Translations under genes and position numbers: made by a program
Source of the DNA: Nocardioides sp. 1609
Lineage (GTDB): Bacteria; Actinomycetota; Actinomycetes; Propionibacteriales; Nocardioidaceae
NCBI RefSeq assembly: GCF_004522105.1
Contig: NZ_SPUJ01000003.1
Location: forward strand, 496,001-560,000
Direction of reading: 5' to 3'
Length of the DNA: 64,000 bases
The notes under the pieces: model-generated
What the model was told of the DNA's origin: nothing
The model's database searches: none
Seen by the model: only the letters and a program-made list of their open reading frames with translations
Shown: piece by piece, positions 33,796 through 41,217 of the stretch
Layout of the letters: every line of letters starts with the position of its first letter
Position numbering within the stretch: the stretch's first letter is position 1

Positions 33796-33802
33796 GGCTC
33801 GG

Positions 33803-33808
33803 AACCTA
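33803..33808 (-). promoter_or_regulatory. -10 hexamer TAGGTT, start of kinase-like gene
   Basis: TAGGTT (minus strand) is 7 nt before the ATG at 33795; it lies at the 3' end of the next gene upstream. Confidence 0.45.
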
Positions 33809-34315
33809 CTGGACGCGGGGCGGCAGACGGTGGAGCCGCACGTCGGCCAGCGCGCCGTCCTGGGCCGTCAGCGTCAGGTAGGTGCAGTGCGGCTGGCGCC
33901 GCCGGTCCGTCGGCGAGCCCGGGTTGAGCAGCCGCAGGCCCCGCGGGGTCGTGGTGTCCCAGGGGATGTGGCTGTGCCCGAAGACCAGGACGTCGGCGTC
34001 GGGGTGGGCCGCCTCGCACCGCTGCTCGCGCCCCTGCCTGCCGCCCGTCTCGTGCACCACCGCGAAGCGCACCCCGCCGATCCGGGCGGTCGCGACCTCG
34101 GGGAGCCGGGCCCGCAGGTCGGGGCCGTCGTTGTTGCCGAACACCCCCACGACGCGGCGCGCCCGCTCCTCGAGCCGGTCGAGGGTGGCGAGGTCGACCC
34201 AGTCGCCGGCGTGCACCACGACGTCGGCCGCCTCGATCTGCTCCCACAGCTCGGGCGGCAGGTCGCGAGCGCGCCTGGGCAGGTGGGTGTCGGCGATGAC
34301 CAGGACGTGGGTCAT
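33806..34315 (-). CDS. YfcE/MJ0936-type metallophosphoesterase
   Basis: The protein has 169 residues and all calcineurin-like metal motifs: ADTHLPRR, HAGDWVD, GNNDG, VVHETGG and GHSHIPWD. The short form resembles YfcE phosphodiesterases that act on c-di-/2',3'-cyclic or artificial substrates; the natural one is unknown. The ATG overlaps the stop of the acVLRF1 gene (ATGA), so the two are coupled. Confidence 0.9.
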   Translation of the reverse strand: MTHVLVIADTHLPRRARDLPPELWEQIEAADVVVHAGDWVDLATLDRLEERARRVVGVFGNNDGPDLRARLPEVATARIGGVRFAVVHETGGRQGREQRCEAAHPDADVLVFGHSHIPWDTTTPRGLRLLNPGSPTDRRRQPHCTYLTLTAQDGALADVRLHRLPPRVQ

Positions 34316-34926
34316 GCGTTGACGACCTCGACCTGCAGGGCCGTGGCGTCGGCGACGGCCTGCTCCAGCACCGAGCGTCGCGGGTCCGGGACGGCCAGCC
34401 ACGGCGCGACCACGACCGCACCGCGCAGCCGCGGGTCGCCCAGGACCTCGTCGACCGCGCCGTGGTCTCCCCCGGTGACGAGGGGGCCGCGCAGCCCGCC
34501 GAGGATGCGCGCCGCGTGGTCGGCGGCCGCCTCGTAGGCCTGTCGCGCCTGGTTGTCGCGGCGTCGGGCGAAGCGCTGCTGCGACTGCCCGCCGGCCTTG
34601 GTGCGGCCCTGGACGTGTCGCTGGCCGGTCTTCGACTCCCCCAGCGTCGTGCCGCTGAGCCGGGCCATGGCGAAGCCGCCCTTGCGCACCAGCAGCACCC
34701 CCCAGTCGTCGGGGACGACGACGTGGTCGGCCACCTCGGCCGGGACGCCGGCGTACCCGGCGTCGAGGGGGAGGTCGAACGGCAACCGCACGGCGAAGCG
34801 CGACCCGTCCTCCGCGGTGCCGGTCACGGCGCCGTCGGCGACGGCGACGGTGGTCGGACCGTGGCTGCGCTCGAAGTTCTCGACCCACCGGGCCCATCGG
34901 GCGGCGGGGACGAGGACGGTGGCCAC
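34312..34926 (-). CDS. acVLRF1 family peptidyl-tRNA hydrolase
   Basis: The 204-residue protein belongs to the actinobacterial Vms1-like release factor group. RHVQGRTKAGGQSQQRFARRRDNQA (~100-125) is its most conserved segment and here contains a true GGQ tripeptide like that of class I release factors. VLRF1 proteins release nascent chains from stalled ribosomes. An ATG at 34983 in the same frame would collide with the divergent sigma gene; the GTG at 34926 is chosen because TAACGT ends 7 nt before it. It is coupled to the phosphoesterase gene downstream. Confidence 0.87.
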   Translation of the reverse strand: MATVLVPAARWARWVENFERSHGPTTVAVADGAVTGTAEDGSRFAVRLPFDLPLDAGYAGVPAEVADHVVVPDDWGVLLVRKGGFAMARLSGTTLGESKTGQRHVQGRTKAGGQSQQRFARRRDNQARQAYEAAADHAARILGGLRGPLVTGGDHGAVDEVLGDPRLRGAVVVAPWLAVPDPRRSVLEQAVADATALQVEVVNA

Positions 34927-34933
34927 GTCGGTG

Positions 34934-34939
34934 ACGTTA
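34934..34939 (-). promoter_or_regulatory. -10 hexamer TAACGT, leaderless start of acVLRF1 gene
   Basis: TAACGT (minus strand) is 7 nt before GTG 34926; this decides the start against the upstream ATG. Confidence 0.5.
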
Positions 34940-34981
34940 GCGACCCGGTCCAGGGAACCGGATGGGAGGCTGCCGCGTGTC

Positions 34982-35485
34982 ATGGGTGTGGAGCACGAGG
35001 ACGAGCAGCAGGTCGAGGAGGTCTACGCCCGCGCGGCGGGGCCGCTGATCGGCCTGCTCACCGTGCTGGGTGGCTCGCGGGCGGACGCCGAGGAGGTCGC
35101 GCAGGACGCGTTCGTGCGACTGCTCGAGCACTGGACCAAGGTGCGTGGCTACGACGACGTGGACGCCTGGCTGCGCACCGTCGCCGTCCGGCTGCTGGTC
35201 TCGCGGCAACGGCGCCGCAAGGTGGCGACCCTCGGGCTCGGCAGGCTCCGGGCACGGACGACGAGCACCGTCGACGGCCCGGACGGCGTCCGGCTCGACC
35301 TCGGTGCCGCGCTGGCCGCGCTGCCGCTCGACCACCGTGCGGTCCTCCTGCTCCACCACGTCCACGACCTGCCGGTCGAGGAGGTCGCCGACCTGCTGCG
35401 GGTCCCCGTGGGCACGGTCAAGTCCCGCCTGTCCCGGGCGCGCGCGGCCCTCGCGCCCCGGCTCACCGAAGGGAGCACGCCATGA
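34982..35485 (+). CDS. ECF-type RNA polymerase sigma factor
   Basis: This 167-residue sigma-70 family protein has region 2 at ~12-75 (YARAAGPLIGLLTVLGGSRADAEEVAQDAFVRLLEHW) and region 4 at ~108-160 (LPLDHRAVLLLHHVHDLPVEEVADLLRVPVGTVKSRLSRARAAL) with a helix-turn-helix. It lacks region 3, as ECF factors do. A weak ribosome site (GGGAGG) lies ~14 nt before the ATG. The stop overlaps the start of a membrane protein gene (ATGA), the usual position for an anti-sigma factor. Confidence 0.9.
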   Translation: MGVEHEDEQQVEEVYARAAGPLIGLLTVLGGSRADAEEVAQDAFVRLLEHWTKVRGYDDVDAWLRTVAVRLLVSRQRRRKVATLGLGRLRARTTSTVDGPDGVRLDLGAALAALPLDHRAVLLLHHVHDLPVEEVADLLRVPVGTVKSRLSRARAALAPRLTEGSTP

Positions 35486-36543
35486 CCGAACCACTCGACC
35501 GCCTCGTGCGGGACGCCGTCCCCGCGCACCCGCCACCGTTCGCCGACGTCGTCCGTCGGCACCGGGCCCGGCGGCTGCGGCGACGGGCCGTCGCCGGGGC
35601 CGGGGTGGCCGCGGTCGCCGTGGTCGCCCTCGCCCTCGTCGACCGGCCCGGCGCCCCGGACGCCGACGACCCGACGCCGATCGCGAACGACCCGACGACG
35701 TCCGAGGTCGTGCCGACCACGGGGCCGACCACGGGGCCGACCACGGGGCCGCTCGCGCCCGACGACGGCGCGGGCGACGCGCCACCTCGTCTGGTGCTCG
35801 ACGGCACCGACGGGCCGGTGCTCGCGCTCCAGGGCTCCTACTGCTGGGGCGGCACGTGCGCCGACTACGCCTACCCCGATCCCGAGAAGATCCCGCGGGC
35901 GGCCCCGGAGGCACCGCTCCGGGCGGCCTTCCCGATGGCCGGCAGGTGGTCCGCGGACGTCACCCCCGACGCGGGCGACCCGGGCTGCGCCAGGTACCCG
36001 GTGCTGGTCGAGCCCGACGACGGCGACCAATTGCTGCTGACGCCGTCCGGACCGGGCGGCGAGCGCCTGGGCTCCTACTTCGTGAGACCCGAGGCCGGCG
36101 GCGACACCTCGGGGCTGTGGCGGTGGCCGGTCCCCGCCCGTGACGGCGAGACCCTGGCGTGGGTCGACCTGCGCCAGAACACGCCCAGCTCGGGCGGCGA
36201 GGCCGGCATCACGCTGTACGTCGACGACGCGGCGGTCGACGGCGACGTCACGGCGTCCGTGGCGATCACGGCCGCGGACGGCTCGGTCGAGACGATCGCC
36301 GCGCTGCCGCGCGTCGACCAGCACTGCGACGACGACGGGTTCGTCGAGCTCGGGACGCCCTGGGGGGCGGAGCAGCGACGGATCGACGGAGCCGGACCGG
36401 CGCCGTACCGCTACACGGTCGACCTGGTGCTCGACGGCGTCCACCACACGGGCACCGGCACCTGGGCCGGGGGCATCGGCGGGGGCGACACCCGCCTCAC
36501 CTTCGACCCGCCCCTGCCGGCGTACCGGGGTGGCGCGGGCTAG
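35482..36543 (+). CDS. Single-pass membrane protein, candidate anti-sigma partner
   Basis: The protein has 353 residues: a short N-terminal cytosolic part (~1-36, [30 protein letters not shown]), one transmembrane helix (~37-54), a Thr/Pro-rich linker with a threefold GPTT repeat (~75-88), and a ~250-residue extracytoplasmic domain with several Cys. No zinc-binding anti-sigma motif (HxxxCxxC) is present. It may hold the coupled sigma factor and sense envelope signals, by analogy with other ECF operons. Its last 4 bp overlap the convergent DUF4395 gene. Confidence 0.65.
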   Translation: MTEPLDRLVRDAVPAHPPPFADVVRRHRARRLRRRAVAGAGVAAVAVVALALVDRPGAPDADDPTPIANDPTTSEVVPTTGPTTGPTTGPLAPDDGAGDAPPRLVLDGTDGPVLALQGSYCWGGTCADYAYPDPEKIPRAAPEAPLRAAFPMAGRWSADVTPDAGDPGCARYPVLVEPDDGDQLLLTPSGPGGERLGSYFVRPEAGGDTSGLWRWPVPARDGETLAWVDLRQNTPSSGGEAGITLYVDDAAVDGDVTASVAITAADGSVETIAALPRVDQHCDDDGFVELGTPWGAEQRRIDGAGPAPYRYTVDLVLDGVHHTGTGTWAGGIGGGDTRLTFDPPLPAYRGGAG

Positions 36544-37019
36544 GTCGCGCGCGACCAGATGTCGTTGCACTCGGCGCACACGTCGTCCGGGACGACGCCG
36601 AGCCGGATCAGCCCGGCGAAGGCCAGGCACCCGAGGCAGACCGCCAGGACCGACTCCAGGGTCGCTGCGACGGCCAGGAGCCCGACGAGGGTCCACCCCG
36701 CGGTGTCGGCCCCGAGGCTCAGCAGGATCGCCGCCGAGAGCGAGAACGCGAGCCCGACCCCCTGGGCGAACTGCTTGGGCGGCCCGGGGACGACCGTGGG
36801 CTCCCCGAGGCGGGGGGCGACGAGCTTCGTCGAGATCAGTCCGAACGGGCTGAGCCGCGGGCCGGCGTACACCCTGAGCGCGAAGCCGAGCGCCATCGGC
36901 CACAGGAGCCAGCCGGTCCGCGTCACGAGGGCGACGAGCGCCGTCACGACCACCAGCCCGGCCGTGACGCGCGCGGCCTTCTCGTTCACCGGGTTGGGAA
37001 AGGTGTGCCAGCGCGCCAT
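36540..37019 (-). CDS. DUF4395 membrane protein
   Basis: The protein has 159 residues. After FPNPVNEKAARVTAGLVV come four hydrophobic segments (~20-55 and ~85-135) with GPRLSPFGLISTKLVAPRLG between them; this is the DUF4395 pattern. It has Cys pairs near the C terminus (CLGC and CAEC), suggesting a redox or metal role. DUF4395 genes often sit beside thioredoxin-like or rhodanese genes, but none is here. TACGCT lies 6 nt before the ATG at 37019. Confidence 0.82.
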   Translation of the reverse strand: MARWHTFPNPVNEKAARVTAGLVVVTALVALVTRTGWLLWPMALGFALRVYAGPRLSPFGLISTKLVAPRLGEPTVVPGPPKQFAQGVGLAFSLSAAILLSLGADTAGWTLVGLLAVAATLESVLAVCLGCLAFAGLIRLGVVPDDVCAECNDIWSRAT

Positions 37020-37025
37020 CCGCCC

Positions 37026-37031
37026 AGCGTA
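37026..37031 (-). promoter_or_regulatory. -10 hexamer TACGCT, leaderless start of DUF4395 gene
   Basis: TACGCT (minus strand) is 6 nt before the ATG at 37019 and lies just before the repeat array. Confidence 0.45.
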
Positions 37032-37100
37032 GTTGGCCTCGTCGATCGACAAAGGCAACCTCTACCGGTCGAGCCGTCCTGTCGCTCGGGACCACGCCGG

Positions 37101-37924
37101 GGTCTCGACTCGGCTCGCTGACGCTCCCCGGCTCGACCACCGGACACCGCTCCGGAACCGCTCCGCCCCGCTGGTCGAGCCGCGGGGACGGAGTCACCGC
37201 GAGTCGAGACCACACGCAGGGGTCTCGACTCGGCTCGCTGACGCTCCCCGGCTCGACCACCGGACGCTCGCGCCACGACCACTCCGCAACCGCTGGTCGA
37301 GCCGCGGGGACGTAGTCACCGCGAGTCGAGACCACACGCCGAGGTCTCGACTCGGCTCGCTGACGCTCCCCGGTTGACCACCGGAGCCCGCTCCGAGACC
37401 ACTTCCGGGCTCGACCACCGGACGCTCGCTCCGGAACCGCTCCGCCCCGCTGGTCGAGCCGCGGGGACGTAGTCACCGCGAGTCGAGACCACACGCAGGG
37501 GTCTCGACTCGGCTCGCTGACGCTCCCCGGCTCGACCACCGGACACTCGCCCCGGAACCACTCCGCAACCGCTGGTCGAGCCGCGGGGACGTAGTCACCG
37601 CGAGTCGAGACCACACGCAGGGGTCTCGACTCGGCTCGCTGACGCTCCCCGGCTCGACCACCGGAGCCCGCTCCGAGACCACGCGCTGGGGTCTCGACTC
37701 GGCTCGCTGGCGCTCCCCGGCTCGACCACCGGACACCGGCTCCGAGACCACTCCCAGGCTCGACCGGACACCGCTCCGGAGTCACTCCGTTGGTCGAGCC
37801 GCGGGGACGTAGTCACCGCGAGTCGAGACCACACGCAGGGGTCTCGACTCGGCTCGCTGACGCTCCCCGGCTCGACCACCGGAGCCCGCTCCGAGACCAC
37901 ACGCCGGGGTCCCGACTCGGCTCC
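37101..37924. repeat. Array of alternating inverted repeats, no gene
   Basis: Two ~44-47-bp units alternate. Unit A (GGTCTCGACTCGGCTCGCTG, then ACGCTCCCCGGCTCGACCACCGGA) is at 37101, 37221, 37343, 37500, 37622, 37690 and 37840, with a degenerate copy at 37908. Unit B (CTGGTCGAGCCGCGGGGACG, then TAGTCACCGCGAGTCGAGACCACACGC) is at 37171, 37293, 37450, 37572 and 37790. A is roughly the reverse complement of B, so each A-B pair can fold into a long stem. Open frames here come from lack of stops and are not coding. Confidence 0.9.
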
Positions 37925-37945
37925 CCACCCGAGGGCAGGGTCGAC

Positions 37946-38335
37946 TCAGACGTTGAAGCCCAGGGCGCGGAGCTGCTCGCGGCCGTCGTCGGTGATCTTG
38001 TCGGGGCCCCACGGCGGCATCCAGACCCAGTTGATGGCGACGTCGTTGACCAGGCCCTCGAGGGCCTGGTTGGTCTGGTCCTGGATGACGTCGGTCAGCG
38101 GGCAGGCCGCGGAGGTGAGGGTCATGTCGATGACCAGGTTCGACGAGGCGTCGAGGTGCAGGTCGTAGACGAGGCCCAGGTCGACGACGTTGATGCCGAG
38201 CTCGGGGTCGACGACGTCCTTCATCGCCTCGGTCACGTCGTCGACGCTCACGGTCGCCGTGCCGACGCCGGAGCCGGCGCCGGTGGCCTCGGGGACGTCG
38301 GGAAGATCGCTGTGGTCGGGCTGGTTGTCAGCCAT
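37946..38335 (-). CDS. sufT: SufT-like Fe-S assembly protein (MIP18/DUF59)
   Basis: The 129-residue protein has the DUF59 motif: MKDVVDPELGINVVDLGLVYDL, the conserved Cys in SAACPLTD, and WMPPWGPDKITDDGREQLRALG. It helps mature Fe-S proteins late in the Suf route. The first ~30 residues are acidic and probably disordered. It is the last gene of the suf operon; its start overlaps the sufU end by 8 bp. The repeat array lies directly downstream. Confidence 0.92.
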   Translation of the reverse strand: MADNQPDHSDLPDVPEATGAGSGVGTATVSVDDVTEAMKDVVDPELGINVVDLGLVYDLHLDASSNLVIDMTLTSAACPLTDVIQDQTNQALEGLVNDVAINWVWMPPWGPDKITDDGREQLRALGFNV

Positions 38336-38786
38336 GCTGTGCCTCCTGGGCTTGGATGAGGGCGTCCTGGTAGGCCATCCAGGACAGTAGTGCGCACTTG
38401 ATGCGAGCGGTGAGCTTGGCGGCGCCGGCGAAGGCGATGCCGTCCTCGAGCACGTCCTCGTCGGGCTCCACGCGGCCCTTGCCGCGCATCATCTCGAGGA
38501 ACGCGTCGTGCACCGGTCGCGCCTCGGCGACCGTCTTGCCGATCAGCAGCTCGGTCATCACCGACGCCGAGGCCGACGAGATCGAGCAGCCCTGGTTGTC
38601 GTAGGAGATGTCCGCGATCGAGGCGTCGTCGCCCGCGCCGTCGAGGTGCAGCCGCAGCGTCACCTCGTCGCCGCAGGTCGGGTTCACGTGGTGCACCTCG
38701 GCCTCGAACGGCTCGCGCAGGCCGGAGTTCAGCCGCCGCTTCGCGTGGTCGAGGATGATGTCCTGGTACAGGTTGTCGAGGTCCAC
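38328..38786 (-). CDS. sufU: SufU scaffold/zinc sulfurtransferase
   Basis: The 152-residue IscU-like protein has three conserved Cys: NPTCGDEV, NQGCSISSASAS and IKCALLSW. In Gram-positive bacteria SufU takes the persulfide sulfur from SufS through a zinc site and passes it to SufBCD. The start lies 3 bp after the sufS stop. The acidic EEDVLEDG-type insertion typical of SufU (EPDEDVLEDGIAFAG) is present. Confidence 0.94.
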   Translation of the reverse strand: MDLDNLYQDIILDHAKRRLNSGLREPFEAEVHHVNPTCGDEVTLRLHLDGAGDDASIADISYDNQGCSISSASASVMTELLIGKTVAEARPVHDAFLEMMRGKGRVEPDEDVLEDGIAFAGAAKLTARIKCALLSWMAYQDALIQAQEAQHG

Positions 38787-38789
38787 GGT

Positions 38790-40055
38790 TCAGCCCAACT
38801 TGAAGTACGAACGGGTGTATTCCAGCGCCTCCACGAGCGCGTCGATCTCGCCCGGCGTCGTGTAGAGGTACGACGACATGCGGGTCGAGCTCTGGACGCC
38901 GTAGCGGGCGTGCGCCGGCTTCGCGCAGTGGTGGCCGGCCCGGACGGCGACGCCGCGCGAGTCGAGCACCTGGGCGACGTCGTGCGGGTGCACGCCGTCG
39001 ATCTCGAACGAGATCGCGCCGCCGCGCCGCTCGGCGTCGAGCGGGCCGAGGACCCGGAGGCCGGGCACGGTCGCCAGCCCGTCGAGGGCGTAGGCGGTGA
39101 TCGCGTGCTCGTGGTCGCGGATCGCGTCGAGGCCGAGGTGGGAGAGGTAGTCGACGGCCGCGCCGAGACCGACCGCCTCGGCGATCGGCGGGGTGCCGGC
39201 CTCGAACTTGTGCGGGATCGGGGCGTACGTCGAGCGCGCCATCGTCACGGTCTCGATCATCTCGCCGCCACCGAGGAACGGCGGCAGCTCGCCGAGCAGC
39301 TCGCTGCTCCCCCACAGGACCCCGATGCCGGTGGGCCCGACGACCTTGTGGCCGGTGAAGACGACGACGTCGGGACGCTCCTCGGGGGCCATCGCAGCCA
39401 GGTCGATCCGCAGCTGCGGGGCGGCCTGCGAGGCGTCGACGACGACGATCGCGCCGACCTCGTGGGCCCGCCGGGTCAGCTCCGCGACCGGGTTGATGGT
39501 GCCGAGCATGTTGGACACCCAGGTGAACGCGACGACCTTGGTGCGCTCGGTGAGCAGCTCGTCGACGTTCGACAGGTCGAGCTCGCCGCCGTCGGTGAGG
39601 CCGAACCAGCGCAGCGTGGCGCCGGTGCGCTCGGTGAGCAGCTGCCACGGCACGATGTTGGAGTGGTGCTCCATCTCGGTGATGACGACCTCGTCGCCCT
39701 CCCCGAGCTGGCGCCGGCCCTTCCACGCGAGGGTGTTGGCCACCAGGTTGAGCGCCTCGGAGGCGTTCTTGGTGAAGATCACCTCGTCGCGGCTCGGTGC
39801 GCCGAGGAACGCCGCCACCTTGTCGCGACCAGCCTCGAACGCCTCGGTCGCCTCGGCGCCGAGCTGGTGCATCGCCCGGGCGATGTTGGCGTTGTGGTGC
39901 TCGAGGTGGTCGACCATCGCGTCGATGACGCACTGCGGCTTCTGGGAGGTGTTGGCGCTGTCGAGGTAGACCAGCGCCCGCCCGTTCGCCAGCGTGCGCT
40001 CGAGGATCGGGAAGTCCTTGCGGACGACCTCGAGCTCGGGGAGCAGTCCGTCCAT
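38790..40055 (-). CDS. sufS: Cysteine desulfurase SufS
   Basis: The 421-residue PLP enzyme removes sulfur from cysteine for Fe-S assembly. PLP-binding Lys is in VVFTGHKVVGPTG, the substrate-binding and His residues are in TEMEHHSNIVPWQ, and the active-site Cys is in RAGHHCAKP. Its length is normal. It lies fifth among the suf structural genes, 41 bp after sufC and 3 bp before sufU, with which it works directly. Confidence 0.95.
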   Translation of the reverse strand: MDGLLPELEVVRKDFPILERTLANGRALVYLDSANTSQKPQCVIDAMVDHLEHHNANIARAMHQLGAEATEAFEAGRDKVAAFLGAPSRDEVIFTKNASEALNLVANTLAWKGRRQLGEGDEVVITEMEHHSNIVPWQLLTERTGATLRWFGLTDGGELDLSNVDELLTERTKVVAFTWVSNMLGTINPVAELTRRAHEVGAIVVVDASQAAPQLRIDLAAMAPEERPDVVVFTGHKVVGPTGIGVLWGSSELLGELPPFLGGGEMIETVTMARSTYAPIPHKFEAGTPPIAEAVGLGAAVDYLSHLGLDAIRDHEHAITAYALDGLATVPGLRVLGPLDAERRGGAISFEIDGVHPHDVAQVLDSRGVAVRAGHHCAKPAHARYGVQSSTRMSSYLYTTPGEIDALVEALEYTRSYFKLG

Positions 40056-40096
40056 CGCCGTGCCTTCCGTCCTGGGGGTGGTGCCGGTGGGGTGGG

Positions 40097-40855
40097 TCAG
40101 ACCGTGGCGGTCAGGAACCGCTCGTAGCCGTTGGCCTCGAGCTCGTCGGCGAGCTCGGGACCGCCGGACTCCGCGACCCGGCCCGCGACGAACACGTGCA
40201 CGCGGTCGGGCTGGATGTAGCGCAGGATGCGGGTGTAGTGCGTGATCAGCAGGACACCCTTGCCCTCGCGGGCGCGGTAGCGGTTGACGCCCTCGGAGAC
40301 GACCTTGAGCGCGTCGATGTCGAGGCCGGAGTCGGTCTCGTCGAGGATCGCGATCTTCGGGTCGAGCAGCTCGAGCTGCGCGATCTCGTGGCGCTTCTTC
40401 TCGCCACCGGAGAAGCCCTCGTTGACCGAGCGCTGCGCGAAGGAGGGGTCGAGGTCGAGGTCGGCCAACGACTTGTTGACGTCCTTGACCCACGTGCGGA
40501 GCTTCGGCGCCTCGCCGTCGATCGCGGTCTTCGCGGTGCGCAGGAAGTTGGTGACCGAGACGCCGGGCACCTCGACGGGGTACTGCATGGCGAGGAACAG
40601 CCCGGCGCGGGCGCGCTCGTCGACCGACATCTCCAGGACGTCGACGCCGTCGAGCAGCACGGTGCCGCCGGTGACCTGGTACTTCGGGTGGCCGGCGACC
40701 GAGTAGGCCAGGGTCGACTTGCCCGAGCCGTTGGGGCCCATGATCGCGTGCGTCTCACCGTCGCCGATGGTGAGCGTGACGCCCTTGAGGATCTCCTTGG
40801 GACCGTCCTCGGTGGTGACCGAGACGTGCAGGTCCTTGATCTCGAGAGTGCTCAT
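40097..40855 (-). CDS. sufC: SufC ATPase
   Basis: The 252-residue ABC-type ATPase has Walker A GPNGSGKST, signature NEGFSGGEKKRHEI, and Walker B IAILDETDSGLD. SufC binds SufB and SufD to form the SufBCD scaffold, which uses ATP in Fe-S cluster assembly. Its start overlaps the end of the Rieske-type gene (ATGA). Confidence 0.95.
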   Translation of the reverse strand: MSTLEIKDLHVSVTTEDGPKEILKGVTLTIGDGETHAIMGPNGSGKSTLAYSVAGHPKYQVTGGTVLLDGVDVLEMSVDERARAGLFLAMQYPVEVPGVSVTNFLRTAKTAIDGEAPKLRTWVKDVNKSLADLDLDPSFAQRSVNEGFSGGEKKRHEIAQLELLDPKIAILDETDSGLDIDALKVVSEGVNRYRAREGKGVLLITHYTRILRYIQPDRVHVFVAGRVAESGGPELADELEANGYERFLTATV

Positions 40856-41217
40856 TGCGGGGTGGCTCCGTTCAGGGTGGTGGTGGTGTCGACGTAGACG
40901 CCGTCCTCGCGGACCTCGACAGGGAAGGTCGCGACGGGTTCGGTGGCCGGCAGCCCGGAGGGCTGGCCGGTGCGGAGGTCGAAGCGCGAGCCGTGCAGCC
41001 AGCACTCGATGGTGCAGCTCCCACCGTCGCGCTCGACGTCGCCCTCGCTCAGGGCGACGTGGGCGTGCGTGCACAGGTCCTGGATGGCGAGGAGCTCCTC
41101 GCCGTCGCGCGCGATCGCGACGTCGTACTCACCGATGGTGACGGCGAGCGCCTCGTCGGTCGGGACGTCGGCGAGGGCGCAGGCGCGCTGGAAGGTCATC
41201 TCGCGGCCGGCGCTCAC
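40852..41217 (-). CDS. Rieske-type [2Fe-2S] ferredoxin in the suf operon
   Basis: The 121-residue protein has the Rieske ligands C-x-H (DLCTHAHVALSEG) and C-x2-H (IECWLHGSRFDL). It is of the non-heme oxygenase ferredoxin subunit type but stands alone between sufD and sufC. It may serve as an electron donor or as a target of the assembly line. It overlaps sufD by 4 bp and sufC by 4 bp, so its ratio to those proteins is probably coupled. Confidence 0.9.
   Translation of the reverse strand: MSAGREMTFQRACALADVPTDEALAVTIGEYDVAIARDGEELLAIQDLCTHAHVALSEGDVERDGGSCTIECWLHGSRFDLRTGQPSGLPATEPVATFPVEVREDGVYVDTTTTLNGATPQ

Noticed and set aside
34927..34983. Longer form of the acVLRF1 protein starting with ATG at 34983
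   Set aside because: It would share bases with the divergent sigma factor start, leaving no room for promoters; a -10 hexamer sits before the internal GTG.
35149..37785. 878-residue open frame on the minus strand, through the sigma unit and the repeat array
   Set aside because: It is antisense to well-supported genes and its second half is translated repeat (recurring SRLAVTTSPRLDQR-type peptides); lack of stops is expected at this GC content.
37101..37924. Repeat array considered as a CRISPR array
   Set aside because: Units alternate in orientation, the intervening sequences are themselves repeated, and no cas gene is present.
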